Positions 1 through 8,506 of a DNA stretch of 64,000 nt are shown in pieces (position 1 is the stretch's first letter; each line of letters begins with the position of its first letter). Position numbers and translations under genes: made by a program. The stretch covers positions 310,001 to 374,000 of the forward strand of contig NZ_VHSF01000002.1 of NCBI RefSeq assembly GCF_007050985.1, written 5' to 3'. The notes under the pieces were generated by a model that did no database searches, had not been told where the DNA came from, and saw only the letters and a list, made by a program, of their open reading frames with translations. This DNA comes from Christiangramia sabulilitoris (GTDB lineage: Bacteria > Bacteroidota > Bacteroidia > Flavobacteriales > Flavobacteriaceae).

Positions 1-18
1 GAATCCAATAAATTCCTC

Positions 19-1119
19 ATGCGAAAAATTATTACGCTGGTCATTATACCCTTTCTCTTGAGCAGCTGCGCAGTAACCAGAAAAGTTGATAACGATACTG
101 TTGAAATACAATTTCTGGATGAGTATGTTCTACCATCAAATACGAAATTAGAAAGCACACTTGTTGGAGGGTTATCTGGAATTGATTATAGAAACGGAAA
201 GTATTTTCTTGTAAGTGACCAGGCCTCAAATCCCAGGATTTATATGGCAAGTATCGGGATAAGCAACAATGCTATCGATACAATTAGTATAGACCAGCTT
301 ATCACCATTAAAAAGACCCCGAAATTCAGTGAGGACTATTTTGATCTGGAATCGGTTAGGTTTGATCCTCTCAGGGATGAATTTCTGGTAAGCAGTGAGG
401 GTAAAATTGATGCCGGCAGGGATCCGGGAATTTATACTGTATCCAACCTGGGGGAAGTAAAATCAGCATTCAGGATTCCAGGTTATTTTCAGGCAAAAGG
501 TGTTCAAAAGCCCAGAGATAATGGAGTATTCGAAGGTTTATCAGAGAGTTTCGATAATCGCGGATATTGGGTTGCGACGGAACTTCCCCTTGAAAAAGAT
601 GGCCCAAAACCTAAGCTATTTCCTTCCAGAGCACATATAAGGATCACTAAGTACGACAAAAATACCGGAGATGCAATGAAGCAATTCGTGTATAAACTGG
701 ATGGTATTTCCAAATTCCCAATTAATTATTTCGCTGTAAACGGCTTAACTGAAATCCTGGAATTCGCACCCGACAGATTCCTTGTCCTGGAACGATCTTA
801 TTCTGCAGGTTATGGCTCACATGGAAATACGGTCAAGATCTTCGAGGCAGATGCAAGTAAGGCATCAAACACGCTTCAACTGGAAAAACTCGCAGGAGAG
901 AAATATAAAATTGCTGAAAAGAAACTTCTTTTTAATTTCAATTCAGTAAAAAAGGAATTGACGAAAAATATTATCGATAACCTCGAAGGTTTATGCCTGG
1001 GGCCTCTGCTGGAAAATGGAAAGCAATCTCTTATATTAGTATCAGACAATAATTTTAATAGCTATGCTGAGCAGATCAATCAGTTTATCCTGATGCAAAT
1101 AGAATTCAAACAGCAATAA
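19..1119 (+). CDS. Esterase-like activity of phytase family lipoprotein
   Basis: A 366-residue protein starting at an ATG. The N-terminus is a lipoprotein signal with lipobox LSSC (Cys17), so it is probably exported and lipid-anchored. The body has the pattern of the phytase-like esterase family: GGLSGIDY near residue 50, FDLESVRFDP near 110, a later ENGVF/FEGLSES-type block and a C-terminal NLEGLCLGP block. These repeated GLS/LEG motifs are typical of its beta-propeller fold. The substrate is unknown; family members are annotated as phosphodiester or phosphate-ester hydrolases mainly by similarity. The next gene on the same strand begins 38 bases downstream and encodes a histidine phosphatase, so the two may be co-transcribed. 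Upstream sequence is cut by the window edge, so no promoter can be judged. Confidence 0.8.
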   Translation: MRKIITLVIIPFLLSSCAVTRKVDNDTVEIQFLDEYVLPSNTKLESTLVGGLSGIDYRNGKYFLVSDQASNPRIYMASIGISNNAIDTISIDQLITIKKTPKFSEDYFDLESVRFDPLRDEFLVSSEGKIDAGRDPGIYTVSNLGEVKSAFRIPGYFQAKGVQKPRDNGVFEGLSESFDNRGYWVATELPLEKDGPKPKLFPSRAHIRITKYDKNTGDAMKQFVYKLDGISKFPINYFAVNGLTEILEFAPDRFLVLERSYSAGYGSHGNTVKIFEADASKASNTLQLEKLAGEKYKIAEKKLLFNFNSVKKELTKNIIDNLEGLCLGPLLENGKQSLILVSDNNFNSYAEQINQFILMQIEFKQQ

Positions 1120-1157
1120 TTTCAGAATTAGAATCTTAGAATATTAAAACTCTTATT

Positions 1158-1682
1158 ATGCCAAATATCATCGCAATTTTCTTTTCATTAATTTTAGGTA
1201 TTTCCAACCCTTCTGAAGTGAAAAATACAGAAAACCAACAGGAACCTGTGAGTACTTATTATCTTATTCGACATGCGGAAAAGGACAGAACCGATTCCTC
1301 AAACAGAAATCCTGATCTTAAAAGGGAAGGACTGGCAAGAGCTAAAAAGTGGGCCGAAGTTCTCAAAAGTGTCGATTTTGATGCCATCTACAGCACAGAT
1401 TACAAGCGTACGCTACAAACTGCCAAACCTCTGGCAGACCATAACCAACTCGAAATCCTGAAATATGACGCGGGTAAATTATTTGAAGAATCATTCGAGA
1501 ACGATACAAAAGGAAAAACTGTGCTTGTAGTGGGTCACAGCAATACCACGCCACAGTTTGTGAATGCTATTTTAGGGGAAAAGAAATATGCAGACCTTGA
1601 TGATTCAGAGAACGGTGCACTTTTTATCGTTCAGGTCATGGCAGATGGCAGCAGCCATAGCCAGGTTTTATACATCAATTAA
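1158..1682 (+). CDS. Exported SixA-like histidine phosphatase
   Basis: A 174-residue histidine-phosphatase-superfamily protein. The catalytic RHAEK motif sits near residue 38, a second Arg lies in the YSTDYKRTLQTA segment, and the second histidine is in GHSNTTP near residue 127. Phospho-His catalysis is therefore intact. The first 17-20 residues are hydrophobic and followed by a polar linker, which suggests export or a membrane anchor. The compact length matches the SixA/short phosphoglycerate-mutase-like branch rather than glycolytic Gpm. The natural substrate cannot be told from sequence. It lies just downstream of the phytase-like esterase lipoprotein and converges with the next gene 13 bases away. 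Confidence 0.85.
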   Translation: MPNIIAIFFSLILGISNPSEVKNTENQQEPVSTYYLIRHAEKDRTDSSNRNPDLKREGLARAKKWAEVLKSVDFDAIYSTDYKRTLQTAKPLADHNQLEILKYDAGKLFEESFENDTKGKTVLVVGHSNTTPQFVNAILGEKKYADLDDSENGALFIVQVMADGSSHSQVLYIN

Positions 1683-1695
1683 TCTCCTCTTTATT

Positions 1696-2442
1696 TTAGG
1701 AACCGGGTGTGACCTTTATTTCTTTGGTTTCGATAACTGAAAGCAGATCCAGCTCTCGCTTTTCGAAAAGGCTGTCCAGGTCTTCTAAAGGGATATATAT
1801 ATCCTTGTACTGGTAATTTTCATAATCTACAAAACGGATCCCTTCGATAATCCGGTGATTAAAAGCCTTCCTGAACCTAACCCCTCCACCGTTTTCTTCA
1901 AAATTATAAGCCAGGTAATCCACTTCGAAGTTCTGGGTATCTATCCAGTACAGGTATTCATCCTCATGATCTGTACCTCCTCCGTTTTCGGTAAAGGTTA
2001 CCTTAATTTCGTAATATTCTCTTCCGGCAATAGTATCTTTCCCTAATAATTCCTTCTGAACTGCTTCTGCATTCAGGCCGAACGGTAATTGCACAAAATA
2101 ATGCACCGAATTCACTGAATTCCCATAAGCCACTTTCATTGAGTCGGCTACTTCTACTAAGGAATCATTAACCAATCTTTGAAACCCATTATTATCTAAA
2201 ATATCAAGAATCTCATTTCCGGTGGAATCGGTCATTTTTCTCTGAAGGTTGAATTTCCCTCCTTCTCTCTTGCTCTTGTATTCAAGGTTTCTGAAAATGA
2301 ATTCTATTTCGGCATTCCTGTATCTTTCTCCACCGGCATTCTTAATTGCTTTATCCACGATCTCGTTTGCGGTAAGTGCATCTTTTTTCTCGGCACAAGA
2401 GGCGGTGAAAAGAATCATCAGGACCATAAAAACATTTTTCAT
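1696..2442 (-). CDS. DUF6503-like lipoprotein
   Basis: A lipoprotein of about 248 residues (MKNVFM... with lipobox TASC). The sequence after the Cys begins with a segment typical of flavobacterial DUF6503 proteins: ANEIVDKAIKNAGGERY, then EFIFRNLEYKSKREGG and a late YLYWIDTQNFEVDYLAYNF strand. These resemble outer-membrane lipoprotein carrier (LolA/LolB-like) beta-sheet folds, but function is unknown. I place the start at the ATG at 2442. A TTG nine bases further upstream would add only MPP, and the cctcct preceding the ATG makes it a less natural start. The gene is convergent with the histidine phosphatase and divergent from smpB. Confidence 0.7.
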   Translation of the reverse strand: MKNVFMVLMILFTASCAEKKDALTANEIVDKAIKNAGGERYRNAEIEFIFRNLEYKSKREGGKFNLQRKMTDSTGNEILDILDNNGFQRLVNDSLVEVADSMKVAYGNSVNSVHYFVQLPFGLNAEAVQKELLGKDTIAGREYYEIKVTFTENGGGTDHEDEYLYWIDTQNFEVDYLAYNFEENGGGVRFRKAFNHRIIEGIRFVDYENYQYKDIYIPLEDLDSLFEKRELDLLSVIETKEIKVTPGS

Positions 2443-2541
2443 AGGAGGCAATTTGAGTGGCGCAAAAATAGGAATATTTGATTAGTATCCATATTCGCCG
2501 AATTTTAAAATTGCTTTAGTATGAAATTAGCTTAAAGCTTG

Positions 2542-2549
2542 TATTTTTG
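2542..2549 (+). promoter_or_regulatory. TAnnTTTG -7 box of smpB
   Basis: TATTTTTG matches the Bacteroidota -7 consensus TAnnTTTG exactly. It ends 7 bases before the smpB ATG, which predicts a leader of only one or two bases. A TTTAG at about 2515 is a weak -33 candidate. Confidence 0.5.
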
Positions 2550-2556
2550 TGGCAAT

Positions 2557-3012
2557 ATGAAGAATTCTATCAACATAAAGAACCGTAAAGCGAAGTTCAA
2601 TTATGAGTTCCTGGATAAATATACCGCAGGTATCAAATTAGCCGGAACAGAGATTAAAGCCATACGGGAAGGAAAAGCTAATATTGCGGAAAGTTTTTGT
2701 GAATTTAATAATCACGAACTTTTTGTGATCAATATGCATGTTGAAGAATACTCTCATGCCAGCCACTTTAACCATAATCCCAAAAGCGAGCGAAAGCTTT
2801 TGATGCAACGCCGGGAATTAAGGAAACTGGAGAAAGAAGTGACCAATTCCGGGTTGACCATTATCCCGCTCAGGCTGTTCATAAATGACCGCGGGCTGGC
2901 GAAATTACAGATCGCCCTGGCCAAGGGTAAAAAACTGTATGATAAAAGGGAAACCATCAAAGACCGGGAAAGTAAACGTCGTCTTGACCGAATCAAGAAG
3001 GATTACAAATAA
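2557..3012 (+). CDS. smpB: SsrA-binding protein SmpB
   Basis: Tm-RNA binding protein needed for trans-translation rescue of stalled ribosomes. About 151 residues from the ATG chosen here, the usual length. Family signatures are present: NRKAKFNYEFLDKYTAGI, LAGTEIKAIREGKANI, the HASHFNHNPKSERKLLM block and the basic tail DKRETIKDRESKRRLDRIKK. An in-frame TTG at 2539 would add six residues (MYFCGN), but it overlaps the TAnnTTTG promoter box, so the ATG at 2557 is preferred. The gene is divergent from the DUF6503-like lipoprotein and followed by a DUF5686 gene on the same strand. Confidence 0.96.
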   Translation: MKNSINIKNRKAKFNYEFLDKYTAGIKLAGTEIKAIREGKANIAESFCEFNNHELFVINMHVEEYSHASHFNHNPKSERKLLMQRRELRKLEKEVTNSGLTIIPLRLFINDRGLAKLQIALAKGKKLYDKRETIKDRESKRRLDRIKKDYK

Positions 3013-3055
3013 ATTTAAGATATTTCAGTTTTACTTAATACCCAAAATCTAATCC

Positions 3056-5521
3056 ATGCTTAAAAAGCTACTTGGGCTTATGCTGTTTTTTACAGTTTCC
3101 CAGATGTCTTCTCAGATCACCGGGGAAGTCAAGGACGAAAAGGGCAATCCCCTACCCTATGTAAATATTTATACCGAAACCGGCACAAAAGGTACCACTA
3201 CCAATGATGACGGCATCTATGAACTCAAAATAAACAAAGCCGGGAATTACACTCTGATTTATCAATTCCTGGGCTACAAAACGCTTAAAAAGCAAATTGA
3301 AGCTAATTCTTTTCCTGTTGAAATAGATGTTATTTTAAAACCCGAAAGCACAAGCCTGGAGGAAGTTTCGGTACAAAGTGGGGATAATCCCGCCAACAGG
3401 ATCATTAGAAATGCTATAGATGTAAGAGAACTAAATGCCGAAAAGCTGGAGTCTTTCACTGCCAACTTTTATTCTCGCGGAATCTGGAGGATCAAGAACG
3501 CTCCGGAGAAAATTTTAGGCCAGCACGTGGGTGATCTTGGTGGAGGTCTTGACTCCACCAGAAGCGGAATTGTTTATTTGAGTGAAACCATTTCAGAGAT
3601 CGCTTACCAGAAACCCGATGATTTTAAAGAGAAGATCATCGCATCTAAAGTTAGCGGGGATGATAATGGCTTTAGTTTGAATTCGGCGCAGGAGGCTTAC
3701 TTTTCTTTCTATGAAAACACTTTGGAGATCAATAGTGAAATGATCTCTCCTATTGCAGATTATGCTTTTAACTACTACAAATATCAACTCGAAGGAACTT
3801 TTTTTGATGACTGGGGCAACCTCATTAACAAGATCAAAGTAACACCGAAGCGAGAAAACGATCGCGTTTTTTCAGGATATATCTATATTGTGGAAGACCT
3901 CTGGCAAATTTACGGTGTAGAACTCACCACCACCGGAAAAGCCGTGCAGGTTCCTCCTATTGAAGAATTGGTCTTCAGGCAGAATTATAAATATTCTAAA
4001 GAGAACCAGCTTTATATACAGATCTCGCAAAGCGTGGATTTCAGCTTTAAGATCTTTGGTTTTGGCGGCGACGGAAGATTTACGGCTGTCTACAGCGATT
4101 ATAATTTCAACCCGCAATTCACAAAAAATAGCTTCGGAAGAGAGATCCTGAGTTTTCAGGAGCAAGCGAATAAAAAAGATTCACTGTATTGGAAAGAAAA
4201 AAGACCGGTGCCCTTAACTACCGAGGAGATCGAAGATTATGTAAAAAAAGACAGTATCCAGGAAGTAAAAAGCACCAAGAAATATAAGGACTCTGTAGAT
4301 GCGGTCCGCAATAAATTTGGCATTACCGATGTACTTTTTGGATATTCATATACAAATTCCTGGAAGCACCGAAGTTTTAGTATCAGCGCTCCTGTAACTG
4401 GAATTGGTTTTAACACCGTACAGGGTTGGAATACAGATGTGACCTTATCTTACAGGCAGAGAACCGGTGAAGATCAGGAGAATTACTGGCGATTATTTTC
4501 AAATATAGATTATGGTTTAAGTGAAGATAGGTTCAGGATTAAAGGTGGTTTTTTTAAGAAGTTCAACAATTTCAATAAACCAGTACTTAGCATTTCTGGT
4601 GGAACCAGCGCAGAACAAATCAATGATAAAGAACCAATTCCTCCTCTTTTAAATAGTATCACCACAATTTTCTTCGAGCGAAATTATATGAAGCTTTATG
4701 AAAAAAGCTTTGCCCAGATCGGCTATGGTCAGGATGTTTTTCCGGGTATCAATTTGTCTGGAGAATTCGCCTGGGAGAACAGGAAAGCCCTTACCAATCA
4801 TACAGACCACGTTATCATAGACTGGGAAGAGCGTGAATACACCTCGAATAATCCACTGGAACCAGAAAATTTCGAAAGCCTTCCTTTTGAAGAGCATTCG
4901 ATATTTAAAACAAATCTAACCGCAGATATCACTTTTGCCCAGAAGTATATGAGTTATCCTAATGGTCGCTATGATGTGTATGAATCTAAATATCCCAAAT
5001 TAAGACTCGGATGGGAAAAAGGATTTGCGGGCAGCGAAAACAAATACAATTTTGACCAATTCAAGGCCGAAATAAGACAGAGTCTGGATCTTGGCAATAA
5101 AGGTGAATTCCAATATCTCTTAAACGGAGGCGTCTTTTCGAATGCTGAAGAGATCAGCCTGGTAGATTACCAACATTTCAATGGAAACCAGACGAGAATA
5201 GGTTTTGGAAGTTACGTAGGCAAATTCAATTTAATGCCTTATTACAACTTCAGCACCAACCAGAATTATGCTGAGATACATGCAGAACATGATTTCCAGG
5301 GCTGGGCACTGGGAAAATTGCCGCTGATCAATAAACTGAATTTTAACCTGGTAGTTGGAGCACACAGGTTGATCACTGAAGACAGAAATCCTTATTCAGA
5401 ATACTCGTTGGGAATAGACAACCTCGGATTCGGGAAATTCAGGTTCCTGAGACTGGATTATGTGGTATCGGACTTTGGAGGAAAAAGGGATGGCGCTTTT
5501 ATTTTTGGGCTTAAATTCTAG
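3056..5521 (+). CDS. DUF5686 / carboxypeptidase-regulatory-like outer-membrane protein
   Basis: An 821-residue exported protein. After a signal peptide (about residues 1-20) comes a carboxypeptidase-D-regulatory-like beta-sandwich, with the typical ITGEVKDEKGNPLPYVNIY start and a GTTTNDDGIYEL turn. The remainder matches the DUF5686 pattern, including NPANRIIRNAI near residue 112, and ends in alternating amphipathic strands and a terminal aromatic residue (FGLKF) typical of outer-membrane beta-barrels. Related proteins are common in Bacteroidota and resemble TonB-dependent-receptor helpers, but their role is not established. The gene stands alone between smpB and the repeat array. No T9SS C-terminal signal is visible. 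Confidence 0.85.
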   Translation: MLKKLLGLMLFFTVSQMSSQITGEVKDEKGNPLPYVNIYTETGTKGTTTNDDGIYELKINKAGNYTLIYQFLGYKTLKKQIEANSFPVEIDVILKPESTSLEEVSVQSGDNPANRIIRNAIDVRELNAEKLESFTANFYSRGIWRIKNAPEKILGQHVGDLGGGLDSTRSGIVYLSETISEIAYQKPDDFKEKIIASKVSGDDNGFSLNSAQEAYFSFYENTLEINSEMISPIADYAFNYYKYQLEGTFFDDWGNLINKIKVTPKRENDRVFSGYIYIVEDLWQIYGVELTTTGKAVQVPPIEELVFRQNYKYSKENQLYIQISQSVDFSFKIFGFGGDGRFTAVYSDYNFNPQFTKNSFGREILSFQEQANKKDSLYWKEKRPVPLTTEEIEDYVKKDSIQEVKSTKKYKDSVDAVRNKFGITDVLFGYSYTNSWKHRSFSISAPVTGIGFNTVQGWNTDVTLSYRQRTGEDQENYWRLFSNIDYGLSEDRFRIKGGFFKKFNNFNKPVLSISGGTSAEQINDKEPIPPLLNSITTIFFERNYMKLYEKSFAQIGYGQDVFPGINLSGEFAWENRKALTNHTDHVIIDWEEREYTSNNPLEPENFESLPFEEHSIFKTNLTADITFAQKYMSYPNGRYDVYESKYPKLRLGWEKGFAGSENKYNFDQFKAEIRQSLDLGNKGEFQYLLNGGVFSNAEEISLVDYQHFNGNQTRIGFGSYVGKFNLMPYYNFSTNQNYAEIHAEHDFQGWALGKLPLINKLNFNLVVGAHRLITEDRNPYSEYSLGIDNLGFGKFRFLRLDYVVSDFGGKRDGAFIFGLKF

Positions 5522-5534
5522 ACATTATTTCACC

Positions 5535-5925
5535 TGTCATTTCGAAGGAGTGAAACGACAGAGAAATCTTGCCAAAATCAGAGATCTCTCCCTATGGTCG
5601 AGATGACAACAGACCCTGAAATAAATTGCATATGTCAGTTCGAAGAAGTGAAACGATTGAGAAATCTGTTTTCGTAGCGTCACTGAATCAGAGATCTCTC
5701 CCTTCGGTCGAGATGACAATAGACCCTGAATTAAATTACACATGTCATTTCGAAGAAGTGAAACGACTGAGAAATCTCTTTGTTCCTGAATTATGAAAGA
5801 CCCTGAACTAAATTCAGGGTGACGAACTTTTTTTTATTTGCGTCATGCTGAACTTGTTTCAGCATCTCAACAAAAAAGACCCTGAAAGTCCCGAGGCATC
5901 GGGGCAGGGTGACGGTTAAAGAAAT
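5535..5925. repeat. Array of flavobacterial palindromic repeat elements
   Basis: The 472 bases between the DUF5686 and DUF5606 genes hold no credible gene but are built of repeats. Two near-complete copies (about 5535-5627 and 5633-5737) run from TGTCATTTCGAAGRAGTGAA through GAGAAATCT, a variable middle, AGAGATCTCTCCC and TCGAGATGACAA to AGACCCTGAAWTAAATT. A third copy (from 5743) is truncated after GAGAAATCT. They are followed by a CCCTGAA/TTCAGGG hairpin at 5801-5819, a second element with TGCTGAAC/TTTCAGCA arms at about 5842-5867, and a nested CCCTG...CCCGA/TCGGG...CAGGG hairpin at about 5880-5910. The ends are complementary (TGTCATTTCGA against TCGAGATGACA), as in REP or MITE-type elements. 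Confidence 0.85.
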
Positions 5926-5938
5926 ATTCAGGTATAAA

Positions 5939-5967
5939 AAAAGCTGAAATATTAAATTTCAGCTTTT
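5939..5967 (-). terminator. Rho-independent terminator after the DUF5606 gene
   Basis: Inverted repeat AAAAGCTGAAAT (5939-5950) and ATTTCAGCTTTT (5956-5967) with a five-base loop. On the minus strand it runs into a T tract (A run at 5936-5942), so it ends the def/DUF5606 transcript. It also has a shorter T run on the plus side. Confidence 0.75.
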
Positions 5968-5993
5968 CATTTATTCTGTAACAAATCAAGATT

Positions 5994-6431
5994 CTATTCC
6001 TCTTCGTCCTTTTTATTTTCAGGGCTTTCCACTTTTTCTTCTTCAGCAGTGAAATCTGTAAAGCCATTATTGATCAAAATATTATACCACTGGAAGATCT
6101 TCTTCATATCACTGGTATATACTCTATCCTCATCATAATCTGGAAGTACCTCAGAAAAATAATCTTCAAGCTCTTTCTTAGACGCTTTATGGCTGATAGC
6201 TTCCTCACCATTCTCTTTCTCCTTGATCTTCTGGAAAACTTCACCTAACGGAATTTCTTCAGTATAAGTATAAATAGCGATCTCGCTCAAAATACTTACA
6301 TTATGCCGCATGTTCACTGCGATCTTCTTCTCGTCCAGTAAAGATTTTGCTACAAAGCCACCTCTGGTTTGTGCAGTAAGCTCATATAAACCCGGCTTCC
6401 CGGAAATAGCAAGAATTTTATCTAATCCCAT
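5994..6431 (-). CDS. DUF5606 family protein
   Basis: A 145-residue soluble protein that begins MGLDKILAISGKPGLYEL, which is characteristic of DUF5606, a small family restricted to Bacteroidota. The first ~50 residues look like a small all-beta domain; the rest is helical and acidic, ending in a low-complexity Glu-rich tail. No catalytic motif is visible and no function is known. It lies 57 bases downstream of def on the same strand, and the linkage to def suggests a translation-linked or constitutive role, which is an inference from context only. A GATATTTG box at about 6463-6470 (minus strand, one mismatch to TAnnTTTG) could give it its own promoter. Confidence 0.8.
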   Translation of the reverse strand: MGLDKILAISGKPGLYELTAQTRGGFVAKSLLDEKKIAVNMRHNVSILSEIAIYTYTEEIPLGEVFQKIKEKENGEEAISHKASKKELEDYFSEVLPDYDEDRVYTSDMKKIFQWYNILINNGFTDFTAEEEKVESPENKKDEEE

Positions 6432-6488
6432 AGTATTTTTTTATTTAGGTTGGCAAATATCAATTCCAAGGTTCAATTATCAAAGCCT

Positions 6489-7079
6489 TTACCGGGCTTT
6501 TTTTGCATTAGGGAAACGCATTTTATATTCTACGTTAATCTTACCTTTTGAGATATTCATCAGTTTACTTTTTATCAATCTCTTTTTCAGGCTGGAAAGC
6601 TTATCGGTGAACAAAATTCCTTCAATATGATCGTATTCATGCTGAATCACTCTTGCTGCCAGGCCTGAATAGGTCTCAGTATGCTTTTCCCAATTTTCAT
6701 CATAATATTCGATCGTAATATCCGGTTGTCTGAAGACATCTTCACGAACTTCAGGAATACTTAAACAGCCTTCACTAAAAGCCCATTCTTCGCCAGACTC
6801 TTCAATGATCTGGGGATTAATGAAGACCTTACGCATATCCTTTAGTGCTTCCTGTTCTGCTTCGTCTAATTCTTCATCTTCAGCGAAGGGAGCGGGATCT
6901 ATCATAAAAATCCTGATAGGAAGTCCTACCTGTGGAGCGGCAAGACCAACCCCGTAGGCATTATACATGGTATCCCACATATTGTTGATCAATTCCTCAA
7001 GTTTCGGATAATCCTTATCGATATCTTTAGCTTTCTTTTTTAATACCGGATCTCCGTATGCTACAATTGGTAAAATCAT
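6489..7079 (-). CDS. def: Peptide deformylase
   Basis: Removes the N-formyl group from nascent proteins. All three metal and active-site motifs are intact: GVGLAAPQ (residues 43-50), EGCLS (103-107) and HEYDH (147-151), giving one Cys and two His metal ligands and the catalytic Glu. At 196 residues it is normal for flavobacterial type I/III enzymes, with an acidic insertion after residue 65. It is downstream of ruvX (gap 108 bases) and upstream of the DUF5606 gene on the same strand. Confidence 0.97.
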   Translation of the reverse strand: MILPIVAYGDPVLKKKAKDIDKDYPKLEELINNMWDTMYNAYGVGLAAPQVGLPIRIFMIDPAPFAEDEELDEAEQEALKDMRKVFINPQIIEESGEEWAFSEGCLSIPEVREDVFRQPDITIEYYDENWEKHTETYSGLAARVIQHEYDHIEGILFTDKLSSLKKRLIKSKLMNISKGKINVEYKMRFPNAKKAR

Positions 7080-7187
7080 TTCTTTAAAGTTTTCAGCTTT
7101 AAGCCTTAAGCTCTAAGCTTCTTTTTAATTTAAAATCTATTAATAATACTGTTAGGCATTTAAACCTTAGTCCTTAAACATTTGACC

Positions 7188-7595
7188 TTATTCATAAAGC
7201 CAGGTTTGCAGGATGATGGTCGCACTAATTTCATCAACCAGGGCCTTATTGCGGCGTTTTTTCTTCTTCAATCCTCCATCGATCATGCTCTGCATGGCCA
7301 TTTTACTGGTAAAGCGTTCGTCGACTCTTTCTAAAGGCATCTCAGGGAATTTTTCAGAAAATTTCTTTAAGAATTCCTGAATATGAACTTCACTTTGAGA
7401 AGGTGTATCATCCATCTGCTTTGGTTCACCGACCAAAACCCGTTCCACTTTCTCATTTTTGAAATAGTCTTCAAGGAATTTTAAAAGTTCAGGAGTTTGA
7501 ACCGTAGTAAGACCAGAAGCGATCATCTTCAATTCATCGGTAACGGCTATTCCCGTTCTCTTTGTTCCGTAATCCAGGGCTAAAATTCTGGGCAT
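7188..7595 (-). CDS. ruvX: Putative Holliday junction resolvase / pre-16S rRNA nuclease RuvX (YqgF)
   Basis: A 135-residue YqgF-family RNase H-like nuclease. Motifs visible: ILALDYGTKRTGIAVTD at the N-terminus (first catalytic Asp at residue 8), VLVGEP in the middle, VDERFTS with the second acidic pair, and a C-terminal DEISATIILQTWL segment. In E. coli this family processes the 5' end of 16S rRNA and it has also been described as a Holliday-junction resolvase. It is the first gene of the ruvX-def-DUF5606 strand and is divergent from dapD, with about 80 bases between. Confidence 0.93.
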   Translation of the reverse strand: MPRILALDYGTKRTGIAVTDELKMIASGLTTVQTPELLKFLEDYFKNEKVERVLVGEPKQMDDTPSQSEVHIQEFLKKFSEKFPEMPLERVDERFTSKMAMQSMIDGGLKKKKRRNKALVDEISATIILQTWLYE

Positions 7596-7659
7596 TTCAA
7601 AAATTTAGGCAAAGGTAAGGTTTATATTCGTTTGTCCATAAATATTGCCTTATAGCTGT

Positions 7660-7667
7660 TATATTTG
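7660..7667 (+). promoter_or_regulatory. TAnnTTTG -7 box of dapD
   Basis: TATATTTG matches the Bacteroidota -7 consensus. It ends 11 bases before the dapD ATG at 7679. A TTTG at 7631-7634 lies upstream, but at a somewhat long spacing of 25 bases. Confidence 0.45.
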
Positions 7668-7678
7668 AAAAAAATTTG

Positions 7679-8497
7679 ATGATGGACCAGTTAAAAGCAA
7701 AAATCGAAGAGGCCTGGGAGAACAGAGACCTGCTTTCAAATAAAGAAACCATAGAGGCAATTAGAAAAGTTGTTGAACTTTTAGACAAGGGAGAATTGCG
7801 CGTAGCTGAACCAACCGCTGATGGATGGCAGGTAAATGAATGGGTAAAGAAAGGCGTTGTACTTTATTTCCCTATTCAGAAAATGGAAACCCTGGAAGCC
7901 GGAATTTTTGAATATCACGATAAGATCCCTTTGAAAAAAGGATATAAGGAGAAAGGAATTCGTGTGGTACCTAATGCCGTAGCGCGACACGGGGCCTATA
8001 TTTCTCCAGGAGTAATTATGATGCCGAGTTACGTAAATATTGGAGCATACGTAGATGAAGGGACGATGGTAGACACGTGGGCTACTGTTGGAAGCTGCGC
8101 TCAAATTGGTAAGAATGTACATCTTAGTGGTGGAGTTGGAATTGGTGGTGTTCTAGAACCACTTCAGGCTGCGCCCGTGATCGTGGAAGATAATGCCTTT
8201 TTAGGATCAAGAAGTATTGTAGTTGAAGGGATCAGGATCGAAAAAGAAGCTGTTCTAGGTGCCAATGTAGTGCTAACCGCTTCCACCAAGATCATCGATG
8301 TGACCGGTGAAGAGCCAAAAGAATTCAAAGGATATGTACCCGCAAGATCTGTGGTGATCCCGGGAAGTTATACCAAAAAATTCCCGGCGGGTGAATACCA
8401 GGTACCCTGTGCTCTTATCATTGGAAAAAGAAAGGAAAGCACCAATAAAAAAACTTCCCTAAATGATGCCCTACGTGAATATAACGTGGCAGTTTAG
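7679..8497 (+). CDS. dapD: 2,3,4,5-tetrahydropyridine-2,6-dicarboxylate N-succinyltransferase
   Basis: Lysine/diaminopimelate pathway enzyme that succinylates tetrahydrodipicolinate. Length (about 272 residues) and motifs match DapD: an N-terminal helical domain ending in KGVVLYFPIQKM, then a left-handed beta-helix of hexapeptide repeats with VPNAVARHGAYI, MMPSYVNIGAYVDEGTMVDT, VGSCAQIGKNVHLSGGVGIGG and a C-terminal IPGSY segment. I take the ATG at 7679 (another ATG follows at 7682); a TTG at 7676 is less likely. It is divergent from ruvX and starts a plus-strand run that continues into the glycosyltransferase genes 10 bases downstream. Confidence 0.97.
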   Translation: MMDQLKAKIEEAWENRDLLSNKETIEAIRKVVELLDKGELRVAEPTADGWQVNEWVKKGVVLYFPIQKMETLEAGIFEYHDKIPLKKGYKEKGIRVVPNAVARHGAYISPGVIMMPSYVNIGAYVDEGTMVDTWATVGSCAQIGKNVHLSGGVGIGGVLEPLQAAPVIVEDNAFLGSRSIVVEGIRIEKEAVLGANVVLTASTKIIDVTGEEPKEFKGYVPARSVVIPGSYTKKFPAGEYQVPCALIIGKRKESTNKKTSLNDALREYNVAV

Positions 8498-8506
8498 ATT
8501 CTAAAT

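Noticed and set aside
5535-5925. CRISPR-like array with ~98-110 base spacing
   Set aside because: The repeated part is much longer than a CRISPR repeat, copies are few and the ends are mutually complementary. There are no cas genes, so it is a palindromic repeat array.
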